From CAILZL01 sp050181835 (lineage in GTDB: Bacteria; Pseudomonadota; Gammaproteobacteria; Steroidobacterales; Steroidobacteraceae), in NCBI GenBank assembly GCA_050181835.1, contig JBFXCU010000003.1, positions 124,001 through 188,000 of the forward strand: a stretch of 64,000 nucleotides of DNA, read 5' to 3'. Under the pieces are notes generated by a model. It did no database searches, was not told where the DNA came from, and was given only the letters and a program-made list of their open reading frames with translations. Position numbers and translations under genes: made by a program. Shown here one piece after another: positions 1 to 8,521 of the stretch; positions within the stretch are counted from its first letter, which is position 1; each line of letters begins with the position of its first letter.

Positions 1-527
1 ATGCGCCGCACGGTATCAAGGATGGCCAAATACCGCTGCACCCAATCCGTGTCGAGCTGTACCACATCCACTTCACTCAATTTACGCAGCTCCTCACTGA
101 GCGCATTCAACGTATCGGGGGCCGCAGCCGTATCGGCGGGTGTAATCACTAAGGTATTCGGCAAGGGGTTATCGCTAAGCGCTTCCAATGCCTCACCAAA
201 ACCGGAGTGTTCACGGAACTCCTTAAGCGCATCCTCCGCTTTGATCAGCTGCACGGCTTTGATATCACTGCGTTGTTGTAGTTTTTCAACCAAGCGCACC
301 GCAGTGTCGGTCGTCACCGAGGTCTTGAGATACACCGACACATCGAGCGCTCGATCCCAGGAACCACTAGCCTCCTGTGCATTTTTCATCAGCACATTCA
401 GACAGGCAGGTAGCGCCAATGCAATGCCCATTACCAACACGGTCAACAAACTCGCCACGGGCTGTTGCGACAAGCGGCCCAAGCTACCCACTAACGTTTG
501 CAAATGACGTGACAACCAAGCCGTCAT
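1..527 (-). CDS. ftsX: Cell division protein FtsX (N-terminal part, runs off the window)
   Basis: Integral membrane partner of FtsE in the FtsEX complex, which links the divisome to periplasmic peptidoglycan hydrolases. Only the first ~175 residues are present; the frame stays open to the window edge. A short cytoplasmic N-terminus is followed by a hydrophobic segment at about residues 24-45 and then a periplasmic domain, the normal FtsX order. The start ATG (527-525) overlaps the FtsE stop in an ATGA arrangement, so the two are translationally coupled, as expected for ftsEX. Identification rests on the position after ftsE and the domain order; the C-terminal FtsX transmembrane region is outside the window. 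Confidence 0.9.
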   Translation of the reverse strand, partial: MTAWLSRHLQTLVGSLGRLSQQPVASLLTVLVMGIALALPACLNVLMKNAQEASGSWDRALDVSVYLKTSVTTDTAVRLVEKLQQRSDIKAVQLIKAEDALKEFREHSGFGEALEALSDNPLPNTLVITPADTAAAPDTLNALSEELRKLSEVDVVQLDTDWVQRYLAILDTVRR

Positions 528-1276
528 GGCAACTCCTGCTTGGCTGAATAATTAGCATCAAGCAACCTTGCTGGGTCAAACATTACCGGCCCTGTGCTGG
601 GTGGGTCGTCAATCAATCGTCCCCCTTCCAGATGAATACGTCGTGACTTGAAGTGCTCAATCAACTGTACGTTATGACTGGCGATCAACACCGTGACACC
701 CACTTCCTGAAAGCGGCGAAAAATATTCATAACTTCCAAAGACAAGTCTGGATCAAGATTACCCGTAGGTTCATCGGCAATCAGCAGCGGCGGCTTGGTT
801 ACCACCGCACGCGCCAGCCCCACTCGCTGCTGTTCACCGCTGGATAGCTCAAGTGGTCGCGCTTGTTCGTATTTAAGTAAGCCAACCTGATCGAGCGCGG
901 CACGCACACGCTTGGCGATATCACGCGGCGTTGCATTTGCGACCACCAAGGGTAACGACACATTGTCAAAAATAGATCGGTCTGCCAGCAACTTGTGATC
1001 CTGGAACACCATGCCCAACTGGCGGCGATAGGCGGGAATCTTGCTGCGGCCGACGCTGCCAAGATTCTGACCATTAACCAACAAGCTGCCGCGTGTTGGT
1101 CGTTCAATCAATGCCAATAGCTTTAATAAGGTGGACTTGCCTGCACCCGAATGACCGGTAAGAAACACCATTTCACCGCTGGCCACATCCAGCGTCAGGT
1201 TGATCAACGCCTCGCGACCATTGGCATAGCGCTTGAACACATTCTGAAAACGAATCATCGGCAACGCAGCATTCAC
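524..1276 (-). CDS. ftsE: Cell division ATP-binding protein FtsE
   Basis: ABC-type ATPase that energises FtsX. Visible motifs are Walker A GHSGAGKST (residues 41-49), signature LSSGEQQR (144-151), Walker B LLIADEP (164-170) and an H-loop (ASHN). At 250 residues it is about 25-30 longer than usual FtsE; the excess is a C-terminal extension after the ABC core. The frame opens with GTG at 1276, preceded by GGAG about 9 nt upstream. A second candidate is the ATG at 1258 (MIRFQNV), which matches the usual FtsE N-terminus but has no obvious ribosome site. It lies 4 bp after ftsY and overlaps ftsX by 4 bp, so the three form one operon. Confidence 0.95.
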   Translation of the reverse strand: MNAALPMIRFQNVFKRYANGREALINLTLDVASGEMVFLTGHSGAGKSTLLKLLALIERPTRGSLLVNGQNLGSVGRSKIPAYRRQLGMVFQDHKLLADRSIFDNVSLPLVVANATPRDIAKRVRAALDQVGLLKYEQARPLELSSGEQQRVGLARAVVTKPPLLIADEPTGNLDPDLSLEVMNIFRRFQEVGVTVLIASHNVQLIEHFKSRRIHLEGGRLIDDPPSTGPVMFDPARLLDANYSAKQELP

Positions 1277-1280
1277 GTAA

Positions 1281-2273
1281 TCAGGCTCCTTCAGTAGCAG
1301 CCGCTGGTTTTAACAATGCATCCACAAACGTTTGCGCATCAAACACATCAAAGTCCTCAATACTCTCGCCGACGCCGATGAAGCGAATTGGTAACTTCAG
1401 CTGATCTGCCAGCGAAAACACAATCCCGCCCTTGGCGGTACCATCTAGTTTGGTAATGACCACGCCGGTCACGCCGATAGCCTGATGGAATAGTTTTGCC
1501 TGTTGCAATGCATTTTGACCTTGGCTGGCATCCAGCACCAACAACACCTCATGTGGCGAGCTGGCATCAACACGGCCTATCACGCGCTTTACTTTTTTTA
1601 ATTCCTCCATCAAGTTTGTTTGCGTATGCAAACGACCTGCGGTATCCGCGATCAGCACCTGTACGCCGCGCGCTTGCGCTGCTTGATAGGCATCAAACAC
1701 CACTGCCGCCGGATCAGCGCCGGTTGCCTGCGCAATTACTGGCACCCCATTACGTTCACCCCACACTTGTAATTGCTCCACCGCAGCAGCACGAAAGGTA
1801 TCGCCTGCCGCCAGCATCACTTTGTGCTGTTGATCAAGCAGTCGCCGCGCCAGCTTGCCAATCGTAGTGGTTTTACCCGCACCATTGACGCCGATTACCA
1901 GCACCACGAACGGATGCTTGCTGGTATCAATCTGCAAAGGCTGCGCAGCAGGCTGCAAAATATCAATCAATGCGGCACGCAAAGCCACCAGTAACGCGTT
2001 GAGATCAGCCAGTTCACTACGCGCCACCTGTTTACGCAGACCAGCGAGAATACGCTCGGTGGTTTCAACGCCCACATCAGCGCCGATCAGGCGAATCTCC
2101 AATTCATCAAGCACCGCATCGTCAATCTTGCCGCCAGGAACCAGATCAAGCACATCACGCGTCAGCCAAGAGTCGCCACGATTTAACTTGGCACGCAAGC
2201 GCGCAAGAAATCCGGGTTTGGCCTGCTCACTTGTTGCAGTCTGGTTGGCAGGTGTTTTCTTGAATCCGAACAT
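1281..2273 (-). CDS. ftsY: Signal recognition particle receptor FtsY
   Basis: SRP receptor GTPase that docks ribosome-SRP complexes at the inner membrane. The NG domain is complete: P-loop GVNGAGKTTTIGKLA, the DTFRAAA motif, DTAGRLHTQ (G3) and TKLDGTAKGG (G4), ending in the GVGESIEDFDVFDA region typical of FtsY. The acidic A domain is very short. I chose the ATG at 2273 (MFGFKK) because FtsY proteins commonly begin with such a basic, Phe-rich segment; the frame stays open upstream to 2357, but that would overlap the divergent rsmD. First gene of the ftsY-ftsE-ftsX operon. Confidence 0.93.
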   Translation of the reverse strand: MFGFKKTPANQTATSEQAKPGFLARLRAKLNRGDSWLTRDVLDLVPGGKIDDAVLDELEIRLIGADVGVETTERILAGLRKQVARSELADLNALLVALRAALIDILQPAAQPLQIDTSKHPFVVLVIGVNGAGKTTTIGKLARRLLDQQHKVMLAAGDTFRAAAVEQLQVWGERNGVPVIAQATGADPAAVVFDAYQAAQARGVQVLIADTAGRLHTQTNLMEELKKVKRVIGRVDASSPHEVLLVLDASQGQNALQQAKLFHQAIGVTGVVITKLDGTAKGGIVFSLADQLKLPIRFIGVGESIEDFDVFDAQTFVDALLKPAAATEGA

Positions 2274-2338
2274 TGGCGCACTGGTTACCCGATTAAGTGC
2301 CGCGATTCTAACAGGCATGCCGCGTATGATTGCGGCCA

Positions 2339-2983
2339 ATGAAAGCCTCACGCGCAACCCCGGCCAGTAAACCCTCCGCTCACGCAGCGAGCACTAACCG
2401 TTTACGTATTATTGGTGGTCAATGGCGTGGCACGCGCTTGCAATTTCCTGAACATGCAGCGATTCGACCCACCCCGGATCGGGTTCGTGAAACGCTATTC
2501 AACTGGCTGCAGCAACACATAGCTGGTACACACTGTCTGGATTTGTTTGCTGGCAGCGGCGCGTTGTCGCTGGAAGCCTTATCACGTGGCGCAAAATCGG
2601 CAGTGCTGATCGAACGCGAGCCAATGATCAGTCGTTACTTGAGCGACACACTGGCGCGCCTGCAGTGCACCACCGCCGAAGTGCACACAGGGGATGCACT
2701 GAATTTTTTGCAGCAAGCGACACAATCATTTGATCTGGTGTTTCTTGATCCACCGTTTGCCGACGCCGAATTTGGCGGCTTGTTAGCACGACTGCTCCAA
2801 CAACTGGAGACTTGCGGGCACCTCAATCCACGAGCCTTGATTTACCTGGAATGCCCAAGCAGTCTTGGCGCACCTACTGCGTGGGCGCACTGGCCCGGAA
2901 ACTGGCATCTACACCGCAGCGCACAGGCCGGTCAGGTGGGCTATCATCTGGCGCGACGTAACCCGCCCGATGCGAGTACCTGA
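2339..2983 (+). CDS. rsmD: 16S rRNA (guanine(966)-N(2))-methyltransferase RsmD
   Basis: SAM-dependent methyltransferase modifying G966 of 16S rRNA. The family start of the fold, RIIGGQWRG, is present, then the SAM-binding motif LDLFAGSGALSLEALSRGA and the catalytic DPPF motif (FLDPPFAD). Length (~214 aa) is slightly over the usual ~200 because of an N-terminal Ser/Ala-rich leader. ATG at 2339 is preferred; an in-frame TTG lies 9 nt earlier. No strong ribosome site is visible. The stop overlaps the coaD start (TGATG). It diverges from ftsY, a common gammaproteobacterial arrangement. Confidence 0.93.
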   Translation: MKASRATPASKPSAHAASTNRLRIIGGQWRGTRLQFPEHAAIRPTPDRVRETLFNWLQQHIAGTHCLDLFAGSGALSLEALSRGAKSAVLIEREPMISRYLSDTLARLQCTTAEVHTGDALNFLQQATQSFDLVFLDPPFADAEFGGLLARLLQQLETCGHLNPRALIYLECPSSLGAPTAWAHWPGNWHLHRSAQAGQVGYHLARRNPPDAST

Positions 2984-3480
2984 TGAGCAGCAAAGCCCTT
3001 TATCCCGGCACTTTCGATCCCATCACCAATGGCCACTACGACTTGGTGCGGCGTGCTGCCGCCATTTTTAGTTCGGTCACTGTCGCGATCGCAGCCAACC
3101 CCAACAAGGCACCACTGTTCTCACTGGAACAACGCGTGACAATGGCAAAGCAAGTACTCGCCGACATTCCCGGCGTCACGGTCACCGGCTACGAGGGGCT
3201 AACAGTGGATTTCGCCGAACAACAAGGCACGAATGTGGTGATGCGAGGTTTGCGTGCGGTGGCGGATTTCGAATTCGAGTTTCAGTTGGCGACGATGAGC
3301 CGCCATCTCAGTGACAAAGTAGATTACGTGTTTCTGACACCGACCGAACAATACAACTTCATTTCATCGACATTGATTCGTGAGATCGCCAGCTTCGGCG
3401 GCAATGTCTCAGAGTTCGTACACCCGGTAGTCGTCGCCGCACTTAAAGCACGCTGGGCTGAACGTAAGGGTCAACAGTGA
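2983..3480 (+). CDS. coaD: Pantetheine-phosphate adenylyltransferase
   Basis: Transfers AMP from ATP to 4'-phosphopantetheine, giving dephospho-CoA, the penultimate step of CoA synthesis. The nucleotidyltransferase motif is at the N-terminus (YPGTFDPITNGH, with TxGH at residues 15-18) and the second active-site motif ISSTLIREI near residue 127. The length of 165 aa is typical. It overlaps rsmD by 1 nt and ggt by 4 nt, so rsmD-coaD-ggt are probably co-transcribed. Confidence 0.96.
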   Translation: MSSKALYPGTFDPITNGHYDLVRRAAAIFSSVTVAIAANPNKAPLFSLEQRVTMAKQVLADIPGVTVTGYEGLTVDFAEQQGTNVVMRGLRAVADFEFEFQLATMSRHLSDKVDYVFLTPTEQYNFISSTLIREIASFGGNVSEFVHPVVVAALKARWAERKGQQ

Positions 3481-5168
3481 AGCTACGCTGGTTGGTGGTT
3501 TCACGACGCTCATTATGCATCAGCACACTGCTACTGGTCGTCACTGCATACGCAGCCGATCCGACACCCGGCAAAGCAGCGATTGCCAGCGCGCATCCGT
3601 TAGCCAGCCAAGCTGGCCTGCAAATCATCCAGCAAGGGGGCAATGCGTTTGATGCCGCCATTGCCGTCGCTGCTGCGCTGGCGGTAGTCGAACCGCAAAG
3701 CTCGGGATTAGGCGGCGGTGGATTTTTTCTGTTACATCGCGCCAGCGATCAATTCGAAACCATGATTGATGCGCGTGAAACCGCACCTGCAGCAGCAACA
3801 CGCGATATGTTTCTGGATGCACATGGCGACGTCATCAAAGGCGCATCACGCGATACCGCATTAGCGGCCGGCATTCCCGGTGAAGTCGCAGGAATGGCAC
3901 ATTTGGCGCAGCACTATGGGCGATTACCATTGAGTGCCAGTCTGCAGCCCGCTATCAAACTCGCCCGCGATGGGTTTCCTTTGTACCTTCGCATGCGTAG
4001 CGGGCTTGAGCATTCAAGTAGCAAACTCAATCAATCCAAAGACGCCAACCGCAATTTTCTGCATAAAGGCACAGCGCCCGAACTAGGTTACTTGATCAAA
4101 CAACCGCAACTGGCGAACACACTGAGCATGATTGCCCAGCAAGGTGCAGAGGGATTTTATCAAGGCAAGTTTGCACAACAACTAGTCGCAGGCGTACGCA
4201 AACTAGGTGGCATCTGGAGTGAACAGGATTTAGCTAACTATCGCGTGGTCGAACGCCAACCCATCAAGACTGATTATCACGGCGCAACCATCACGTCGGC
4301 ACCACCGCCTTCATCGGGTGGCGTTGCGCTGACGCATGCACTCAATATTTTGTCTGGTTATGATTTAAGTAAACTCGATAGCGCCACGCGCAAGCATCTC
4401 ATCATTGAAGCAATGCGCCGCGCCTATCGTGATCGTGCCGAATATCTAGGCGATACAGATTTCGTTACAGTTCCCGTCGACTTACTGACTAGCCCCGCCT
4501 ACGCAGCTGGGCAACGCAGCTCCATACGCTTTGATAAGGCAACGTCATCTGCTACGTTACCTGATGCAAGTGACAGCAGCAATGAAAGCCCACAAACCAC
4601 CCACTTTTCAGTGCTGGATGCAGAGGGCAATCGTGTTGCTGCCACTATCACCGTTAACCTCGGTTTTGGTTCGGGGCTGATGGTCGATGGCACCGGCTTT
4701 TTTCTCAATAATGAAATGGACGATTTCTCCGCCAAACCCGGCGTCGCCAATGCGTTTCAATTGGTGGGTGCCGAAGCCAACGCCATCGCACCAGGCAAAC
4801 GCATGCTATCGAGCATGACACCCACCTTTGTAGAAACTGACAAAGGCGTATTGATACTCGGCACGCCCGGCGGCAGTCGCATTATCAGCATGGTGTTACT
4901 CGGCGTGCTCGATTGGTTAGATGGCAATGACGCCACACATCTTGCGGCGCTACCGCGTTTTCATCACCAGTATCTACCCGACACAGTGAGCTTTGAGTCC
5001 GGTGCACTGACGACGGAAGAACAAGCAGCCTTGACTCAACGAGGCCATCACCTGCAAGCAATTCACAGCAGCTACGGCAATATGCAAGTCGTCACGTGGG
5101 ACTACGCCTCCGGAAACGTCGCAGCGGTATCTGATCCACGCGGTGAGGGTGAAGGCTGGGTCTACTAA
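3477..5168 (+). CDS. ggt: Gamma-glutamyltranspeptidase precursor
   Basis: Periplasmic enzyme that hydrolyses glutathione and other gamma-glutamyl compounds or transfers the glutamyl group. The N-terminus is a Sec signal peptide of about 26 residues (hydrophobic core, then AYA-AD). The self-cleavage site and nucleophile lie at Thr374 in QTTHFSV, followed by the DGTGFFLNNEMDDFS segment and the GTPGGSR motif of the small subunit. The 563-residue length is standard. Translation starts at a GTG inside the coaD stop (GTGA overlap). The link to coaD is probably only transcriptional. Confidence 0.93.
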   Translation: MKLRWLVVSRRSLCISTLLLVVTAYAADPTPGKAAIASAHPLASQAGLQIIQQGGNAFDAAIAVAAALAVVEPQSSGLGGGGFFLLHRASDQFETMIDARETAPAAATRDMFLDAHGDVIKGASRDTALAAGIPGEVAGMAHLAQHYGRLPLSASLQPAIKLARDGFPLYLRMRSGLEHSSSKLNQSKDANRNFLHKGTAPELGYLIKQPQLANTLSMIAQQGAEGFYQGKFAQQLVAGVRKLGGIWSEQDLANYRVVERQPIKTDYHGATITSAPPPSSGGVALTHALNILSGYDLSKLDSATRKHLIIEAMRRAYRDRAEYLGDTDFVTVPVDLLTSPAYAAGQRSSIRFDKATSSATLPDASDSSNESPQTTHFSVLDAEGNRVAATITVNLGFGSGLMVDGTGFFLNNEMDDFSAKPGVANAFQLVGAEANAIAPGKRMLSSMTPTFVETDKGVLILGTPGGSRIISMVLLGVLDWLDGNDATHLAALPRFHHQYLPDTVSFESGALTTEEQAALTQRGHHLQAIHSSYGNMQVVTWDYASGNVAAVSDPRGEGEGWVY

Positions 5169-5193
5169 GAATCGGGACATGAGAATTCAGCAA

Positions 5194-5414
5194 CTAACCC
5201 CTCGAACGCTTACTCCAAACGTACAACCCCATCATCACCAACAACCGCATGCGGCACTCATCGCGAACGAACCACGAATGCCCACCACTTCACCCAGCAT
5301 GCCGACATTGATGACGTGCTCCATATTGTGAGCCAGCATGGCGATGACATTACCGACGAAGAACAGGCGAAAGCCAAGATGACGCAGAGCAGCGAAGGGC
5401 TGATGTTGCGACAT
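5194..5414 (-). pseudogene. MFS transporter remnant, internally deleted and frameshifted
   Basis: Starting at the ATG at 5414, the minus strand reads a typical MFS opening (ALRHLGFRLFFVGNVIAML). It then jumps to a sequence that looks like the end of a late loop and the last helix (GEVVGIRGSFAMSAA), with a stop at 5235. In another frame the reading continues as LLVMMGLYVWSKRSRG to a stop at 5194, as expected for an MFS C-terminus. So this looks like the two ends of an EntS/MFS_3-type permease joined by a large internal deletion, plus one frameshift. It fills the gap between ggt and mutM. Confidence 0.55.
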
Positions 5415-5429
5415 TAATTTACAGGGCAG

Positions 5430-6245
5430 TTATTTTTGGCAGGCCGGACAGTAGTAAGTAGAACGCCCACCCTGCACGAGTTGCAGGATAGCTGCCTTGC
5501 ACACTCGGCATGGTTCGCCTGCACGTTCGTAAACAAACAACTTCTGCTTAAAGTAACCCGGCGAACCATTGGCATTTACGTAATCGCGCAGCGTGGTGCC
5601 ACCGACAGTAATCGCTTCTGCCAGCACCGTCTTGATAGCAACCACCAAGCGCTGCAACTCGTCGCGTTTGATGCGACCTGCCATGCGTTTAGGTCGAATT
5701 CCGGCGCGAAATAAGGCCTCACTGGCATAGATGTTACCCACACCGACCACCCTCTCCGCGTTCATGATGAATTGCTTGATGGTGACACGGCGGCCCTTGG
5801 TGTTGGCAATAAGATAGGCTGTATCAAATACATCGCTCAATGGCTCCGGCCCCAGATGCGCAATCAGCTCATGCTGTGCGGGATCGTCATTCGTCCACAA
5901 CGCACAACCAAAGCGGCGCGGATCGTTGAAACGCAGTAACCGCCCTGAATCCAGCTCGACATCGATATGATCATGTAACTGCGGCGACGTACCGGCAGCC
6001 AGCACTCGCAAGCTACCGGACATGCCCAAGTGCCAGATCACGGTGCCGCGCTGCAACAAAATCAGTAGGTACTTGGCACGCCGTTGCACATCGAGAATTT
6101 TCTGCCCCTGTAACTGTCGGGCAAAACTCGGCGACACCGGCCAGCGCAATCGCACATCGCGCACTGTCACTCGCGTAATCGTTTGATTTTTAAGGACAGG
6201 CAGAATGCCACGCCGGGTGGTTTCGACTTCGGGTAATTCAGGCAT
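5430..6245 (-). CDS. mutM: Formamidopyrimidine-DNA glycosylase (Fpg/MutM)
   Basis: Base-excision repair glycosylase/AP lyase for 8-oxoguanine and formamidopyrimidines. The N-terminus is MPELPEVETTRRG, placing catalytic Pro2 and Glu3 after Met removal. The helix-two-turn-helix segment (VGVGNIYASEALF) and the C-terminal zinc finger with four Cys (CRVC...CPAC) are intact. 271 residues is normal. It is a single gene, convergent with the upstream region and divergent from the desaturase. Confidence 0.96.
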   Translation of the reverse strand: MPELPEVETTRRGILPVLKNQTITRVTVRDVRLRWPVSPSFARQLQGQKILDVQRRAKYLLILLQRGTVIWHLGMSGSLRVLAAGTSPQLHDHIDVELDSGRLLRFNDPRRFGCALWTNDDPAQHELIAHLGPEPLSDVFDTAYLIANTKGRRVTIKQFIMNAERVVGVGNIYASEALFRAGIRPKRMAGRIKRDELQRLVVAIKTVLAEAITVGGTTLRDYVNANGSPGYFKQKLFVYERAGEPCRVCKAAILQLVQGGRSTYYCPACQK

Positions 6246-6391
6246 GCGATATCAGGAATATGGCAAGCGCGTTTAAAGCGTCCATTGTGCCAGCCAACTA
6301 TGTGTAATGATCTTGAGAATACAGACGTGCGCCCTAAAGTTATTGATGTGAAGTACCGTCACAGTTGCTGCCAATGCGTAGTTTAACTTAT

Positions 6392-6420
6392 TTGTCTGCC
6401 CCCACTCCCTCCTATATAGT
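6392..6420 (+). promoter_or_regulatory. Sigma70-type promoter of the desaturase gene
   Basis: TTGTCT at 6392-6397 and TATAGT at 6415-6420 are separated by exactly 17 bp. This gives a predicted transcript start near 6427 and a leader of about 33 nt to the GTG start at 6460, with a GGAG ribosome site at 6451-6454. Confidence 0.6.
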
Positions 6421-6459
6421 CGCGCACTAGTTTGTCCATCATTGCCTACCGGAGCTTTC

Positions 6460-7638
6460 GTGAACTTAGACTTCCTCTACGGTTACTTGAACCTCAGTTT
6501 CTGGGGCTACGTGCTTGCCAGTTTGATCATGATGCAGATCAGCATCTTTGGCGTTACGGTGTACCTGCATCGTGATGCAGCGCATCGTAGCCTTGACCTG
6601 CACCCCGCCATTCGTCACTTTTTTCGCCTATGGATCTGGATGACTTCGAGCATGCTTACCAAAGAATGGGTAGCCGTGCACCGTAAGCATCACGCTAAGT
6701 GCGAAACGCCTGAAGATCCACACAGCCCGGTAATCTTTGGTCTGAAAAAAGTATTGGCCGAAGGTGCTGAGCTATACCAGGCGCATGCGCGTGACCAAGA
6801 GACGCTGGATAAGTACGGGCGTGGTTGCCCCGATGATTGGGTCGAACGCAATGTGTACTCCAAGTATCGCAACGCTGGCATCATCAGCATGGCGATCATC
6901 GATATCTTTTTGTTTGGTGTGCCATCGATCCTTATTTTTGCCATACAGATGCTGACCTTCCCGGTGCTGGCAGCAGGCGTTATCAACGGCTTGGGCCATG
7001 CCATTGGCTATCGCAACTTTGAATGTCCGGATGCATCCACCAATGTCATGCCATTCGGTCTGTTGATTGGTGGCGAAGAGCTGCATAACAATCACCATGC
7101 TTTTCCTGGCTCCGCCAAATTTTCCATTCAGCCTTGGGAGTTCGATCCGGGTTGGGCACTGATTTCGTTTTTCAAATTCTTTGGTCTGGCAAAAGTACAT
7201 CGCACCGCGCCGACACCGGTAATGGTGACAGGCAAGCACGTTGACTTGGAAACTGTGCGCGCGGTGATCGTCAATCGCATGCATGTGGTACGCAATTACA
7301 CCCGTACTGTCATGCTGCCGGTATTCGGCCATGAACTGGCAACGGCAGGCAACAAGTTAAGCACCAGTGTGCGTAGCTTGCTGGTACGTGAAAGTTCGTT
7401 ACTGGATGAGCAAGCCAAATCACGCCTGAGCCAAGCCTTATCACATAGCAAGGCGTTGCACACCGTGCATGAATTCCGTGCCCGGCTACAGCTGCTATGG
7501 AACAGCAACATGAGCAATGAATCGTTGCTGAAACACCTGAAAGAATGGATCACTCAGGCCGAAGCTAGTGGCATCAAGTCGCTACAAGATTTCGCTGCTA
7601 CGTTGCGTAGTTATAGTATGCCGATGGCCACGGCATAA
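6460..7638 (+). CDS. Membrane fatty acyl-CoA/acyl-lipid delta-9-type desaturase
   Basis: Di-iron membrane desaturase that introduces a double bond into saturated acyl chains. The three histidine boxes are HRDAAH (37-42), HRKHH (74-78) and HNNHH (209-213), in the order and spacing of the stearoyl-CoA desaturase family. Hydrophobic segments lie at about 15-36 and 145-175. After the catalytic core there is a C-terminal soluble extension of ~130 residues, seen in some bacterial members. I start at GTG 6460 because GGAG is 6 nt upstream; an in-frame TTG at 6442 is the alternative. It is a single-gene unit with its own promoter and terminator, likely involved in membrane fluidity. Confidence 0.88.
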   Translation: MNLDFLYGYLNLSFWGYVLASLIMMQISIFGVTVYLHRDAAHRSLDLHPAIRHFFRLWIWMTSSMLTKEWVAVHRKHHAKCETPEDPHSPVIFGLKKVLAEGAELYQAHARDQETLDKYGRGCPDDWVERNVYSKYRNAGIISMAIIDIFLFGVPSILIFAIQMLTFPVLAAGVINGLGHAIGYRNFECPDASTNVMPFGLLIGGEELHNNHHAFPGSAKFSIQPWEFDPGWALISFFKFFGLAKVHRTAPTPVMVTGKHVDLETVRAVIVNRMHVVRNYTRTVMLPVFGHELATAGNKLSTSVRSLLVRESSLLDEQAKSRLSQALSHSKALHTVHEFRARLQLLWNSNMSNESLLKHLKEWITQAEASGIKSLQDFAATLRSYSMPMATA

Positions 7639-7663
7639 CGTCATCACAAAATCATGCAAAAAG

Positions 7664-7688
7664 AAAGCCCGCAATTGCGGGCTTTTTT
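7664..7688 (+). terminator. Rho-independent terminator after the desaturase
   Basis: GCCCGCAATTGCGGGC (7667-7682) is a perfect GC-rich palindrome flanked by A's upstream and followed by TTTTTT. It lies about 28 bp after the desaturase stop. Because A's precede the stem, it may also stop transcripts from the opposite strand. Confidence 0.9.
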
Positions 7689-7743
7689 GCTTTTTGCTGA
7701 ATACATAGTCAGAACCAGCAGACACTCAAAACATGACTACAAC

Positions 7744-8469
7744 CTACTTTTGTGGCTCTCTTATCATGAACTTTTGGTCACTAGACTCTATGTCAAAAAT
7801 GCCAATTGCCTTAACTAGAGCGCTTAGCTTGGCATAGCCATAATTTCGCGGATCGAACTCTGGCGCTTGCTTAACAACGTTACTGCCTACTGGTCCCAAG
7901 TTCGCCCAGCCACCTTCATCCGAAGCTGATTCAATAGCAGTACGCAGTAAGTTAACCAATTGCGCATCCTGCCGCAGTTCTTTAGTTGTACGACGTTTGA
8001 GTGCCGGTTGATTATCTGACTGCGGTAAAAGCACCTCGGTATATAAAAACCGATCACAGGCAGACACAAAGGCACGCGGTGTCTTTTTTTCACCAAACCC
8101 ATAAACCCGTTTTCCTGATTCACGGATGCGTGATGCGAGACGTGTAAAGTCACTATCACTGGAAACCAGACAAAAACCATCAAAAGGCCCGGTATAGAGT
8201 AGATCCATGGCATCGATGATCATGGCGCTGTCAGTAGCATTCTTACCTGTTGTATAGCGAAATTGTTGTATGGGCTGAATAGAATGATCCAGCAACATCG
8301 ACTTCCATTGACCTAGGTTGGGCAAAGTCCAATCGCCATAAATTCGTTTGACGCTAGCTACACCCAGCTTGGATACTTCAGTGAGCAGACCGGCAATAAT
8401 TCCTGGATTAGCATTGTCGGCGTCAATAAGCACCGCAAGAGACGAGTTGGATTCACCTGATACAGCCAT
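7744..8469 (-). CDS. NYN-domain (LabA/DUF88-like) protein with C-terminal OST-HTH-like domain
   Basis: Predicted PIN-like RNase. The N-terminal half (residues ~10-155) carries the acidic NYN active-site residues: LIDADN, the TDSAMIIDAMDLL segment, and SSDSDFTRLASRIRESG. The C-terminal ~70 residues (from about 170) resemble the OST-HTH/LOTUS fold, ending with FDPRNYGYAKLSALVKAIGIF, a usual arrangement in this family. Family knowledge suggests RNA turnover; the substrate is unknown. It is a single gene facing the desaturase terminator. An AT-rich stretch precedes the start. Confidence 0.85.
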   Translation of the reverse strand: MAVSGESNSSLAVLIDADNANPGIIAGLLTEVSKLGVASVKRIYGDWTLPNLGQWKSMLLDHSIQPIQQFRYTTGKNATDSAMIIDAMDLLYTGPFDGFCLVSSDSDFTRLASRIRESGKRVYGFGEKKTPRAFVSACDRFLYTEVLLPQSDNQPALKRRTTKELRQDAQLVNLLRTAIESASDEGGWANLGPVGSNVVKQAPEFDPRNYGYAKLSALVKAIGIFDIESSDQKFMIREPQK

Positions 8470-8521
8470 GTATTACTCCTTCAATTACCAAGTGGCGGAT
8501 TGCCAGGCTAGGTCACATAAA

